Positions 38,370-47,920 of a stretch of DNA of 64,000 bases are shown here, piece by piece. Within the stretch, counting starts at the first letter, position 1. The number at the start of each line of letters is the position of its first letter. Position numbers and translations under genes: made by a program. The DNA is taken from contig NZ_CP108509.1 of assembly GCF_035917275.1 (NCBI RefSeq), positions 248,001 to 312,000 on the forward strand. The letters are read 5' to 3'. The notes beneath the pieces are model-generated. The model made no database searches. It was not told the DNA's origin and worked only from the letters and a program-made list of their open reading frames with translations. This stretch comes from Streptomyces sp. NBC_01237 (GTDB lineage: Bacteria > Actinomycetota > Actinomycetes > Streptomycetales > Streptomycetaceae).

Positions 38370-39592
38370 CGGCGTGCCCCCTCGTGCTGGAGGGCCGCCT
38401 CGTCCGCCTCGTCCGTGGGCAGTGGCAGGTCGGCCACCACAGCGAACCCTCCATCGGCCTGCGGGCCGACAGTGAGGGTGCCGCCGTGCAGGGCGACGCG
38501 CTCGCGCATGCCGGTGAGCCCGTGACCGCCCGAGCCCACCGCCGACGCCCCTTCCTGCGGCGGTGCGCCCCCACCGTCGTCCCGTATCTCGATGGTGACC
38601 CGCTTCTGGTGATACGTCAGCTGTACGGACGCGCGGGCGGCTCCCGCGTACTTACGGGTGTTGGTGAGGGCCTCCTGGGCGATCCTGAACACCGTGAGGC
38701 CGACGGTCGGCGGCAGCGGGCGCTGCGGCCCGGTGACGCCGAACCCGGTCGGCAGTCCGGCGAGGCGGGACTCGGCCACCAGGCGGTCGAGGTCGTCCAC
38801 GCCGGGCTGGGGCAACGAGGGGGCGGTCTCCGGTTCGTCGCCGGCCCGCAGCACGTCGAGGAGCTGGCGCATTTCGCGCAGCGCGAGCCGTCCGGAGGAC
38901 TCCAGGGTGATCAGCGCGTCCCGGACCACCTCCGGTTCGGCGAGGTTGGCCCGCGCTCCCCCGGCCATCAGCTGCATGGTGGTGATGTGGTGGGCCACGA
39001 TGTCGTGCAACTCCCGGGCGATGCGGCGTCGTTCGTCGGCCACCGCACGGTCGGCGAGGAGCCTGCGGTTGGCCGCCACCTCCTGCTGCCAGCGGTTGAT
39101 CGCCAGGGCGGTGGCCACGACGATCAGCGTGGTGAGGGGCGAGGCAATAACATCCTGCCAGGGCGGAATTCGGCCGTTGGCCTGGCTCAGCAGCGTCAGC
39201 GACACCGTCGCGACGGCCGCGAGCGCCGTCACCCGGCCGGGGCAGGCCCTGGCGACCGAGTACAGGGCGACCACCAGGACGGCGCCGAAGTGAGTGGGCA
39301 GCGGTACGGTCAGGGCGGCCGTCGCATCGAGTGCCAGTACGGCGGCAAGCGCCGGCACCGGGTGGCTGCGCCGGGCGAGCAGCGGCACGGCTGCCAGCGC
39401 GACGAGCAGGAACCCGGCCACGCTCACGTCGTGCCGGCCGTCGGGATCGTTGAAGAATACGTAGCTGAGCAGGTTCATCGCGCAGGCCCCGGCGGTCACG
39501 AGTGCGTCGTTACGGGTCCACGGCGGCTCGTCGCTGTCGATGTGCAGCGGTGTTCGGGCATCGCCGGGCGCGAGGTGTCGGCTGCTGGTCAT
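38366..39592 (-). CDS. Sensor histidine kinase, NarL partner (HisKA_3)
   Basis: 408 residues: five to six hydrophobic segments in the first 170 residues, the phospho-acceptor histidine in RRRIARELHDIVAHHI, and an HATPase domain (FRIAQEALTNTRKYAG, IRDDGGGAP, GHGLTGMRERV). No large extracellular sensor, so the signal is probably sensed in the membrane. ATG 39592 is chosen for the GGGGGAA site; the frame is open from 39661. Confidence 0.93.
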   Translation of the reverse strand: MTSSRHLAPGDARTPLHIDSDEPPWTRNDALVTAGACAMNLLSYVFFNDPDGRHDVSVAGFLLVALAAVPLLARRSHPVPALAAVLALDATAALTVPLPTHFGAVLVVALYSVARACPGRVTALAAVATVSLTLLSQANGRIPPWQDVIASPLTTLIVVATALAINRWQQEVAANRRLLADRAVADERRRIARELHDIVAHHITTMQLMAGGARANLAEPEVVRDALITLESSGRLALREMRQLLDVLRAGDEPETAPSLPQPGVDDLDRLVAESRLAGLPTGFGVTGPQRPLPPTVGLTVFRIAQEALTNTRKYAGAARASVQLTYHQKRVTIEIRDDGGGAPPQEGASAVGSGGHGLTGMRERVALHGGTLTVGPQADGGFAVVADLPLPTDEADEAALQHEGARR

Positions 39593-39688
39593 CTCTGTTC
39601 CCCCTGTGGTCCGGCCTCCCTGGCCCCCGGGACAGGGTTGCACAGCACGGCGGCGGTTCACGGCCCCGCACCGGGCGCTGACCTGGGT

Positions 39689-39852
39689 CGCAACCAGGAC
39701 CAGGGTCCTGGCCGCGGGCCGGAGCAGGCCCCAGGGCCCCGTTCCGGATCATCCGCTGCCACGACGCCCGACGGCCCCTCCGAGTGATGGTCTGGTGACC
39801 GGCCGGGAGCCCCCGGCCGACGTACGCATCCAAGTCCGTCCACCGGAGGACA
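39689..39852 (+). repeat. 164-bp inverted repeat, right copy (upstream of MMPL gene)
   Basis: Counterpart of 37408-37571. It contains CCAGGACCAGGGTCCTGG at 39694-39711 and runs into the GGAGGA ribosome site of the MMPL gene. Confidence 0.92.
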
Positions 39853-39856
39853 CATC

Positions 39857-42067
39857 GTGATCCGCGCCCTGACCGGGTACTCCACCCGACACCCGTGGAA
39901 GGTCATCGCCCTCTGGGCGGTGCTGGGTGTCGTACTCAGCGCCCTGGCCCCGACACTGATCGCCCGCGTCACCCAGCACCGGACCGGGGACTTCCTGCCC
40001 CGCAGCTACGACTCGGCCGCCGCGCTGCAGATCGCCGAGGAACACTTCGGTGTGAACCCCGACGCCACCACGGTGACGGTGCTGGTCGCCCGGACCGACG
40101 GCAAGGCCCTCGACGCCTCCGACCGGAGGAGGGTCGGGGCCGAGGCGGCGACGCTGGCCCAGCGTCGAGTGGTCATGCCCAGAGAAGACGACATGCCGGA
40201 GTTCCTGGTCCCGGACCGCTCCCAGACTCCCCGGATCGCCCCTGCGATGACGGCGCCCGACCGGAGCTTCGAACTCCTGTCCGTCCAACTGACCGGGAGT
40301 CCCTCGGACACGGGGGTCCAGGGTGTCTACCGGACCTTCCGGGACGCCGCCCGGACGCAGTTCTCCGAAGCGGGGATGCGCACCGGCTTCACCGGGAGCC
40401 TCGCCGAGACCGTCGACACCACCGATGCCCACGAGACCGCCGCGAAGGTCGGGGGCGCCCTCGTCCTGGGGTTCATCATCCTGCTCAACGTGCTGGCGTT
40501 CCGCAGCGCGCTGGCGGCCCTGCTGCCGCTGCTCGCGGTCGCCGTCGTCGGCGGCGTGGCGGCGGGAGCCGTCGCCGGTGCCGCCATGATCACCGGGCAC
40601 AAGCTCGACGCGGGCACCCCGGGCCTGATCAACGTGGTCCTGCTCGGTATCGGCATCGACTACCTGCTGTTCCTGCTGTTCCGCTTCCGCGAGCAACTGC
40701 GCGACCGGCCCGAACAGCCCGCCCGCGAGGCGGCCGAGGAGGTCTCCGGCCGGGTGGGCACCGCGATCACCTCGGCGGCGCTGACCATCGTGGCCGCGTT
40801 CGCCACGCTGGGCCTGGCGACCTTCGGACAGTTCCGTTCGCTGGGCCCCGCGATCGCCGTAGCGGTCCTGGTGATGCTGCTCGGCAGTCTCACCCTGCTG
40901 CCGGCGTTGCTCGCGGCCGCCGGACGCAAGATGTTCTGGCCCTCCCGGACCCTGCACCACAAGCCTCGCGAAGGCCGTGCCGCCCGCCTCGGCACGCTGG
41001 TCACACGGCGCCCGCTGCTGATGCTGACGGCCTCCGTCGCACTGCTCGCCGCGCTTGCCGCCGGGTTGATCGGCATGCGCATGGACTACGGCCGGGGCGA
41101 CTCCGGCGACCGGACCCCCGCCGCGGCGACCGCGGCCGAGATCTCCCGCTCGCTGCCGGCCGGAGTGTCGGACCCGACGAGTGTCTTCATCACCGCCAAG
41201 GACGGCGGCACCCTCACCACCGCCGGATTCGACAGCCTCTCCCATGCGCTCGCCCAGGTCGGCGGCGTGGGCAAGGTCGCACGGACCGTCCTGAACGAGG
41301 ACCACCGCGCCGCCCGGATCGACCTCTACCCGACCGCGGACCCACAGAGCCGGCAGGCCCGCGACCTGGCCTCCGGGCCGATCCGGGCCGCGGTCGCCCG
41401 GCACGCACCCGCCGGGACGACGGCTCACGTGGGCGGGACGGCGGCGGTCTTCGCCGACATCTCCACCGCTGTCGACCACGACCTGAGGATCGTGTTCCCG
41501 GTCGCTGCCGCGCTGATCGCGCTGATCCTGCTGCTGCTCCTGCGCAGCCTGCTCGCACCGGTGGTCCTGATGCTCTCCGTCGGGCTCGGCTTCGCCGCCA
41601 CCCTCGGCGCCGCAACGCTGCTGTTCCAGCACGGCCTCGGCAGGCCGGGCGTCGACTTCACCCTCCCCCTGGTGCTGTTCCTGTTCGTCGTGGCACTGGG
41701 CACCGACTACAACATCCTGATCGCCGACCGGATCCGGGAGGAGATGCGGCGACCGGGCCCGGCCCGCGCCGCCGTTGCCCGCGCGGTACGGCATACGACA
41801 CCGGCCATCGCGACGGCCGGTCTGGTGCTGGCCGGCTCCTTCGCCACGCTCGCCACATCCCCGGGAAGCGAACAGACCGCCTTCGCATTGACGCTCGGCA
41901 TCATGCTCTCCGCGCTCGTCCTCTCGCTGGTGCTGGTCCCCGCCCTTGCCGCACTCCTCGGCCGGGCCATCTGGTGGCCGGTCCGCCCGCGCCCCACCAC
42001 GGGAGGACACCGGCAGCACCGTGCGACCGCACCCGCCCAGGAACCCGACCAGGTCACGGCGTACTGA
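39857..42067 (+). CDS. MMPL/RND-family membrane transporter
   Basis: 736 residues with the MMPL layout: one N-terminal transmembrane helix, an extracellular loop, five helices, second helix and loop, five more helices. Blocks GIGIDYLLFLLFRFREQL and ALGTDYNILIADRIREEM are the paired proton-relay segments of the family. GTG 39857 follows CGGAGGACA. Such proteins export lipids or drugs in actinomycetes. Its promoter region is the 164-bp repeat, so control by the adjacent two-component system is likely. Confidence 0.94.
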   Translation: MIRALTGYSTRHPWKVIALWAVLGVVLSALAPTLIARVTQHRTGDFLPRSYDSAAALQIAEEHFGVNPDATTVTVLVARTDGKALDASDRRRVGAEAATLAQRRVVMPREDDMPEFLVPDRSQTPRIAPAMTAPDRSFELLSVQLTGSPSDTGVQGVYRTFRDAARTQFSEAGMRTGFTGSLAETVDTTDAHETAAKVGGALVLGFIILLNVLAFRSALAALLPLLAVAVVGGVAAGAVAGAAMITGHKLDAGTPGLINVVLLGIGIDYLLFLLFRFREQLRDRPEQPAREAAEEVSGRVGTAITSAALTIVAAFATLGLATFGQFRSLGPAIAVAVLVMLLGSLTLLPALLAAAGRKMFWPSRTLHHKPREGRAARLGTLVTRRPLLMLTASVALLAALAAGLIGMRMDYGRGDSGDRTPAAATAAEISRSLPAGVSDPTSVFITAKDGGTLTTAGFDSLSHALAQVGGVGKVARTVLNEDHRAARIDLYPTADPQSRQARDLASGPIRAAVARHAPAGTTAHVGGTAAVFADISTAVDHDLRIVFPVAAALIALILLLLLRSLLAPVVLMLSVGLGFAATLGAATLLFQHGLGRPGVDFTLPLVLFLFVVALGTDYNILIADRIREEMRRPGPARAAVARAVRHTTPAIATAGLVLAGSFATLATSPGSEQTAFALTLGIMLSALVLSLVLVPALAALLGRAIWWPVRPRPTTGGHRQHRATAPAQEPDQVTAY

Positions 42068-42124
42068 CTGAGCCGTTCATCCCGTCGTGTCCCGGGACAA
42101 AGGAATCTCATGCCCCGGCACGCC

Positions 42125-43293
42125 TCACTGCGATCCGCCTGCGCCATGGCTCTCCTTGATGGCCTTGGCGATGGCGCGCTGCTTCGCCGCGTTGCGGACG
42201 GCGGATTCGTAGGCGCGCAGCTTCGAGATCTCCTCGGCGGTCCTGCCGAAGTGGCTGTAGTAGATCTCGGCGGCCTGGACGGACTCGCCGCCCTGGCGGA
42301 GAACGGCCCGGTAGAGGAAGGTCTTGGCGACGTGGGCCTGCCGCTGGACGGGTACGAGGTCCCAGATGACGAGGCCGCTCGGCGAGCGCGTGACGAGGTC
42401 CGGTCTGAGGTCGCCCAGCAGACGGACGGCTCCCGATTTCTCCGATCGGAACAGGGACTTCAGGTTGCTCGCGTAGTCGGCCACCTCCGGAGTGTTGGCG
42501 ACGAAGGCCTCTACGGGCGTGTCGAGGAGGGACGGGGGGAGTTTCGCGAACTCCCGCAGCGGCTGCTCGCTGAAGGCCTCGAAGACGGCGGACGGGAAGT
42601 GCTTCTTGACCAGGTCGCTGAGCGCCTTGTGCATGCGCGAGCCCCGCCCCGTCGCGGAGAATTCCGCGCTGCCCGCCATGCCCTCGACCTCGGTGAGAGC
42701 CTGGACCACGAGGGGTTCCAGGTTCTGCGGGGTCGCCGCGGCGGCATCGGCCGCCACCGCCGCGGCGCCGGCTTCGGCGGGGTCCGCCGCCTTCTTCTCC
42801 GCATCGGTCAACAGCTGGAACAGCTCGTCGAGTTCGGCGCCCGTCAGCGGCGCCTTGTCCGTCCCCAGAGCCTTGACGATCTCGTTCCTGGCCAGCGAGG
42901 ACGTGCCCTTGACCTTGGGGCTGGAGATCGCGACGTCCTCACCGACCGTCATGAGGGTGATCCCGCCCGGGGCACTGAGGTTGAGGACGTGCTTCTCGGA
43001 AGGATGCCGAGCCGGTCGCGGGAGACGGGATTCAGATAGAACGTCCCAGGCCCAGCCGGGCCGACCCGTCGCCGGTCCCGGCCGGGCCGCCGCCGCGGTG
43101 GCGGACGCGCAAGGAACTGGAAGCGGCCGCCCGGGCGACCGGCGGTCTCGGGCCGGGGAGCCGCTCCGGCTCCGGGCCCGCCCCGCACCGGCAGGACCAC
43201 AGGCCGCGCGAGCCGCTCCGAGGCGGCGGAGCCCGCGAGGATGCCGATGATCTCGACGATCTGGTAGTAGCTCTCGCCGGCGCCCCACACCAT
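42125..43293 (-). pseudogene. Frameshifted gene of unknown function, nuclease-like C terminus
   Basis: From ATG 43293 one frame reads MVWGAGESYYQIVEIIGILA and a proline/arginine-rich stretch to about 43000 (stop 42949); from there another frame continues SEKHVLNLSAPGGITLMTVG to a stop at 42125. The two join naturally near 43000, so one small indel separates them. Upstream bases still read as protein (PSALVGG), suggesting 5' loss as well. The end, LRPDLV then VIWDLVP and AHVAKTFLYR, resembles a PD-(D/E)XK nuclease core, seen in many toxin tails; this is a guess. Could be a live gene if the shift is a sequencing error. Confidence 0.55.
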
Positions 43294-43316
43294 CCCGCCG
43301 ACCAGCGCGGACGGGG

Positions 43317-43619
43317 GTGAACCTGCTCGTCGCCACGGCCATGGAGAGGTTCGGAGGAGCTCGCGCAGCTGACGAACTACGTCGCCGACGGCGGGATCAC
43401 TGCCGGCGCAGCCTGCCCGATACGCGAGGACGCCGCTGGGGGCGTGCGCAGCGCGAGCCTGTGGGTCCTCAGCGACGGAGCCCAGCTGGCCGCCGGGTGG
43501 ATGCCGGCAAGCTCCCGGTCCACGTCGCCGCCCACCGCCGGATGGCCGAGCCGGCCGCCGTGCATGGGGATGCCGGCGCCGGGCGGCCGCACGGCAAGAC
43601 GGTCCTGCTCGCTCCCTGA
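43317..43619 (+). pseudogene. Remnant of an MDR-type oxidoreductase
   Basis: In one frame the segment 43350-43460 reads like ELAQLTNYVADGGITAG; in another the end reads KLPVHVAAHRRMAEPAAVHG then GRPHGKTVLLAP. Together they match the C terminus of zinc-type/quinone oxidoreductases (helix, hinge, and GKTVL-x-P end) broken by frame changes. No intact start or cofactor domain remains. Confidence 0.5.
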
Positions 43620-43825
43620 CCGCACCCGACCGGCCGCTGTTCGCTCTCCCGCCGGTGGGCGGCCCGGAAGTGCGACGGCGGGCCGCACCCGCGACCTGTC
43701 AGCCCTCCGGGGCCATGCGGCAGACCCTGCACTTGCGGCCCGGCGCTGCCGCTCACCCACGTTGCCCGGGACACCGAAGCGTCCATCGCCTTCACTCCGG
43801 CTCCGGCCAGCCCCGGAGCCCGGGG

Positions 43826-44150
43826 CGACGCAGCCCTGCCCGCGCACGTGGATGCCGCCCAGCCGTACGTCCCGCTGGTCCTTACCGAGGTTGCCCAGCG
43901 CCACCCTGTACCGGTCGGTGATCTGCCCTTCCTTCTCCAGCGCCCGGCCGCCCCTCGCCTGAGTGCTGGCCTGCTGGGCGCGTTCATTGGCCTGCCTGGT
44001 CTGAACGTTCCCGTACCGGAGACCCACCACGGCCACGGCGGCGGCGACCACGACAGCGAAGCTCTCGATCCGGCGCACCCCGTCCAGAGCCCCCTGACGT
44101 TCCGCAGGAGCAGGAGAAGCCTCCGTCGGCCGGACGGAACCCGCTCCCAC
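43826..44150 (-). pseudogene. Remnant of a pentapeptide-repeat membrane protein
   Basis: About 108 residues show one transmembrane helix (SFAVVVAAAVAVVGLRYG) followed by EKEGQITDRYRVALGNLGKD and VRLGGIHVRGQ, the characteristic opening of Streptomyces membrane pentapeptide-repeat proteins (EGQITERYxxAIxQLG, DVRLGGIYALER). The repeats that should follow are missing or out of frame, so the gene is broken. Confidence 0.5.
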
Positions 44151-44322
44151 GCCGACGGAGGTCCGGGCAGCGGGACGGGCGGTACGGCGTAGCCGCGGGT
44201 GGCTGCGCAGGACACCGAGAAGAACCGTTGTCGATGCGTTCTGAGAGCGATGGCGGGTCAGGCACCTTGGGAGTGTTCGTGGGAAGGAGAGACCCTCGGG
44301 TGATTCGCATCGAATGCTGTGA

Positions 44323-44955
44323 CTAGGACAGCCCGACCGGGGCGGCCCTCAGGGGGTGACCGTTCAGTTCGGAGCAATCCTCTTCGTCCCACCACATCCC
44401 GCCTTGCGTCGTGAGGTAGGGATGCAGTCCGCGGATGCCTCCACCTTGGTGCAGTGCTTGCGCGACCGCGTGGAGCAGGCTCGCCAGATCAGGCCAGGAA
44501 TCGGTGAAGTCGCCGCCACCGCTGTGGCCCGCCCAGCCGAGACGCCGGGACTCCGGGCCAGGACGCAGGTCGATCACCTGCGTCGTGCCATCGTCACTCT
44601 CAGCCCAGGGAACCCAGAGCGGGTGCCACCAAGGCTCGTCGTCCCAGGGGCGAGCGGTCAGGCCGTCGTTCTCCGCCGCGACGGTCATGCGGGACTGCCA
44701 ATGTTCCACGATGCCGCTCACTGCAAGCGGGGACTGCTCCGGCAGGATGGATGTCCAGGTGCTCACACCGTTGTGGCATCGCAGAGACTCAGCGAGATCA
44801 CCGGGCAGTCGGGAGCCGAGGATCCGCTCCGCGTGTCGGATCTCGTCCGATGTCGCTGGTGGATTGAGGAGCGTGAAATCGGCGGCCACGTGCGTCGTCA
44901 GCCAGACATCGATCAACTGCCAGGACTCCGACGGGGGCAAGATCGTCTGTGCCAT
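44323..44955 (-). CDS. SMI1/KNR4-family protein
   Basis: 210 residues with the SMI1/KNR4 pattern: LNPPATSDEIRHAERILGSR, LPGDLAESLRCHNGVSTWTS and a hydrophobic-acidic end. The family includes immunity proteins of polymorphic toxins as well as proteins of unknown role. ATG 44955 follows AGGATGG. It lies about 1.3 kb from the broken nuclease-like gene on the same strand, so it could be a leftover immunity gene; that is inference. Confidence 0.85.
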   Translation of the reverse strand: MAQTILPPSESWQLIDVWLTTHVAADFTLLNPPATSDEIRHAERILGSRLPGDLAESLRCHNGVSTWTSILPEQSPLAVSGIVEHWQSRMTVAAENDGLTARPWDDEPWWHPLWVPWAESDDGTTQVIDLRPGPESRRLGWAGHSGGGDFTDSWPDLASLLHAVAQALHQGGGIRGLHPYLTTQGGMWWDEEDCSELNGHPLRAAPVGLS

Positions 44956-45248
44956 GGCACCATCCTGCCCCATAGGTACGACAAGGGGGCTTCGATGATC
45001 CCGTGCTGTCGCGCGGCGGTCAGGTCGTGAGTCGATCCGGCAGAGCCGACCAGGTCGGAGCAGCCGTGAAGCCGCCTCGTCCCGTACAGCCCTCAATCGT
45101 CAACAACCATGCGCTGCAAGCAGGTTGAAAGAGCTCACCACCGACCCGCACCTCAGAAGCACCCGACCCGCACACCGGCTCAACTGTCACTACGTCACTG
45201 ACGCAACCCCACTGACACCGGACCGGCACCCACGACGGCCCCGCAGCT

Positions 45249-45860
45249 CTATCGGGGGTCCTTGCGCATGCACCACGTACGGGGACCGTTGTCGGGGAGA
45301 ACGACCTCGGCTGTGACCTCGAAGCCGAGGCGCTCGTAGAATTTCACGTTCCGCTCGCTGGAGGTCTCCAGGAATACCGGGTACCCGGCACGTGCGGCCG
45401 CCTCGATGCCGGGGACCAGCACCGCACTGCCGAGCCCCTGCCCCTGGGCTTCAGGGGTGACTCCGACCGTGTTCAGAAACCATGCGGGCTCCTGCGGCCG
45501 GTACGGAGCGACGGCCTGCTCCGCGGACTCGAAGGCAGCTGCCCGGTCACCGGCAAGGCTGCCCAGCAACGGGCCGATCTCGGCAAAGGCGGGTGAGGGG
45601 TCCTGGTCGGGAGTGGCCCACACGGCAACGGCACGGCCTGCGTCGGCAACCCATACGCGCCCGTACACCATCCCAACACGGGTCAGGCAAAGTTCCTGGA
45701 AGCGCCGGATCCGGCCCTCATGGTCGTCCGCGGCGACGACGTGCCGGGTGTAGGGGTAGTCGGCGAAGGCCCGAGCCAGGGTGTCGACAGCGGTCGGAAT
45801 GTCGGCGTCGGTGATGGGACATACGGACGTGGTGTCCTGGTGATGCAGCATGTCAGTCAA
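45249..45860 (-). CDS. GNAT-family N-acetyltransferase
   Basis: 203 residues with the acetyl-CoA loop in VGVTPEAQGQGLGSAVL (Q/RxxGxG/A) and the late block ERNVKFYERLGFEV. ATG 45860. Substrate unknown. Stands alone between convergent and divergent neighbours; the promoter region to the right is shared with the gene starting at 46013. Confidence 0.92.
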   Translation of the reverse strand: MTDMLHHQDTTSVCPITDADIPTAVDTLARAFADYPYTRHVVAADDHEGRIRRFQELCLTRVGMVYGRVWVADAGRAVAVWATPDQDPSPAFAEIGPLLGSLAGDRAAAFESAEQAVAPYRPQEPAWFLNTVGVTPEAQGQGLGSAVLVPGIEAAARAGYPVFLETSSERNVKFYERLGFEVTAEVVLPDNGPRTWCMRKDPR

Positions 45861-46012
45861 ACGATCCGGCCAGACGGCGGGTTCCCAGGAGCATCACCAC
45901 GCTGAGGCATGCGCCAGGTCATGGCAGCTTCGGGGAACCGTCCCCGTCGCCGGGAAAACGGGGCTCTGCGCCTTGGTTCCCGCGCGGAAAAGGGGATTGA
46001 GATCATGGGGAC

Positions 46013-46960
46013 ATGACCCGAATCCTGACCCGCAGCAATCTGGAAGCCGTGCTTGAGCCCACGGCCTGTATGGCCGTCCTCGAAGAAGGTTTCCGTAGTA
46101 CCGGATCTGGGCCCGCAACGGGACAGCGAGTACTGACAGACCTGCCGTTTCCCGGCACGGCCACCGCTTTGATCCCTGGGCTGCTGCCCGGGATCGACGC
46201 CTACACGGTGAAGGTGAACGCCAAGTTCCCCGCCACCCGACCAGCTTTGCGTGGCGTGATCTGTCTCCACAGTGGTCATGACGGTGAGCTCCTCGCTCTG
46301 ATGGATTCCGCCACCATCACCGCTTGGCGCACGGGACTCGCAGCAGCTCTGGGGACTCATGTCCTCGCGACCCCCGACCCGGGAGGGGACGCGGCACTCG
46401 GCGTGATCGGCGCCGGCGCACAAGCAGAGCTCATGGTCCGCGGACTGCGCAGCATGCGGAGCTTCCGCGATGTCGTGGTGCACGACGCCGACCCGGCCCG
46501 CGCCGCCGCCTTTGTCGCCCGGCACGGCGGACGAGCGCTCGGTTCTCCCGCGGATGTCGCCTCGGCCGCCGATGTCGTCCTGCTGGCGACGTGGGCACGT
46601 AGACCGTTGCTGCGCCTTGCCGATACTCGGCCGGGGCAACACTTCACGTCTCTGGGTGCCGATGAGCCAGGCAAGCAAGAACTCTCCGCCGACTTGCTCG
46701 CATCCTCGCTCCTCGTGGTCGACGACCGTGAACTGGCCGCCTCCATGGGAGCACTCGCAGCCGTCGGCCTCCCCGCCACCGCCGCCAAGGCCACCCTCGG
46801 CGAGCTCCTCCGCAATGACCACCCGGGCCGCACCGGCGCTACGACACGCACCGTCTACGCTCCTGTCGGGCTTCCCTGGCAGGACCTCGCCCTTGCCTGG
46901 CTCGCCTACCAGCACGCCGAACAACACGGCGTCGGAACGCAAACCGACCTGCTCGCCTGA
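46013..46960 (+). CDS. Ornithine cyclodeaminase / mu-crystallin family protein
   Basis: 315 residues with the NAD-binding motif LGVIGAGAQAELMVRGL (near 124-140), KVNAKFPATRP, LMDSATITAWRTGLAAAL and a DDREL block near the end. The family makes proline from ornithine or acts as imine reductase/amino acid dehydrogenase; the specific substrate cannot be read from the sequence. ATG 46013 after GGGGAC. No other amino acid genes adjoin it. Confidence 0.9.
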   Translation: MTRILTRSNLEAVLEPTACMAVLEEGFRSTGSGPATGQRVLTDLPFPGTATALIPGLLPGIDAYTVKVNAKFPATRPALRGVICLHSGHDGELLALMDSATITAWRTGLAAALGTHVLATPDPGGDAALGVIGAGAQAELMVRGLRSMRSFRDVVVHDADPARAAAFVARHGGRALGSPADVASAADVVLLATWARRPLLRLADTRPGQHFTSLGADEPGKQELSADLLASSLLVVDDRELAASMGALAAVGLPATAAKATLGELLRNDHPGRTGATTRTVYAPVGLPWQDLALAWLAYQHAEQHGVGTQTDLLA

Positions 46961-47003
46961 GCCCTGCCCCGCCCGCCCTGCGAAACGATCGGGAGGGCGG
47001 GCA

Positions 47004-47252
47004 TCACCTGTTCCGCACGACGAAGGTCCGCCCGGCGAACGACGGCCGGCCCGCCCAGCTCTGATCCGCGGTGGTGTGGGCGTCGGCAGGCCCCTGGATA
47101 CGGAACCGGACCGTACGTACGCCGTCGGTCTCGGCGCTTGGGACGTTCGTGGTACGTGGTGTGTCCAGGGAGGCGGCCTTGGCCGCCCCGTTCACGAGCA
47201 CGACATCGTCCAGCACGGGGACGCGGTCACCGGCGAGCCAGGGTCGCGACAT
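47004..47252 (-). CDS. Small ORF of unknown function
   Basis: 82 codons (VPVLDDVVLVNGAAKAASLD, then TDGVRTVRFRIQG, ending GRTFVVRNR) that look protein-like but match no family I know. It overlaps the end of the acetyltransferase frame by 26 bp and may be the tail of a lost gene. Confidence 0.3.
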   Translation of the reverse strand: MSRPWLAGDRVPVLDDVVLVNGAAKAASLDTPRTTNVPSAETDGVRTVRFRIQGPADAHTTADQSWAGRPSFAGRTFVVRNR

Positions 47253-47840
47253 TCATTGGCCCGACGGACAGGCGCTGCTGGGTGACGAACCCGAAGTGCT
47301 GATAGAGCGCCACATTTCCGGGGTCCGCGGTGGTGAGGTAGATCCCGGCCATGGCCGGCGTGTCGGCCGGCAGGCGGCCGAAGGGACGCCGCCCCGCCCC
47401 GCGGCCTGCGGCGGCGGAAACCACCCCGATGAACTCCAGCGTCCAGGCATTCCCGCGCGCACCTGCTTCGGTGAGGCCGAGGTAGCGCAGGGTCCGCCGC
47501 ACGGACCGGGGACCGCAACACGCGAGCGTACGGGCCGCCCACTGCGCCTGCGCGGCAGGTGGGAGCCGAGGTCCGGGCGGGGTGAGGACGGCGGCCGCAA
47601 TGGGGCGGACGCCGTCCCCGGCCAGGGCGTAGCGGCACCATCCGGGAACGGTGGCATCGACGCACAGGGTGGCGTCGAACCATTTCTCCCTGGTGGCGGA
47701 CGAGCTGCCGCAGATCCAGGAGGTCGCCGGCCAGCGGGCAAAGGCATCGGCCAGCACACGTACGCAGGCGGCCAAGGGCGGGCAGTCGTCGATCTCCGGC
47801 CCGTGCGGAGCCGTGTCCGGGGGGACGGTGGATCATTCAC
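47227..47840 (-). pseudogene. GNAT acetyltransferase interrupted at a G6/C6 tract
   Basis: The body (AACVRVLADAFARWPATSW to NVALYQHFGFVTQQRL) is a GNAT protein, but its frame has no good start. A strong start exists at GTG 47840 after GGGAGGACC, in a different frame. The two meet at a run of six G (C on the coding strand) at 47819-47824; one extra base there gives a smooth N terminus VNDPPSPPDTAPHGPEIDD and about 205 residues. So it is either a real frameshift, a phase-variable tract, or a sequencing error. Divergent from the gene at 47921 across the CGATCGTAT operator. Confidence 0.65.
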
Positions 47841-47875
47841 GGTCCTCCCTCATCAACACTTGCTCGATTCAAAAC

Positions 47876-47903
47876 CGATCGTATAGATTTCGATCGTATC
47901 GAA
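47876..47903. promoter_or_regulatory. CGATCGTAT operator, copy 1
   Basis: Two direct CGATCGTAT units (47876-47884, 47891-47899) six bases apart, the second within the palindrome TTCGAT-CGT-ATCGAA (47889-47903). A promoter for the rightward gene can be read as TTGCTC (47860), 16 bp, TATAGA (about 47882). The same arrangement recurs at 53703-53726. Confidence 0.75.
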
Positions 47904-47920
47904 TTTGAGAGGAAGAGCGG

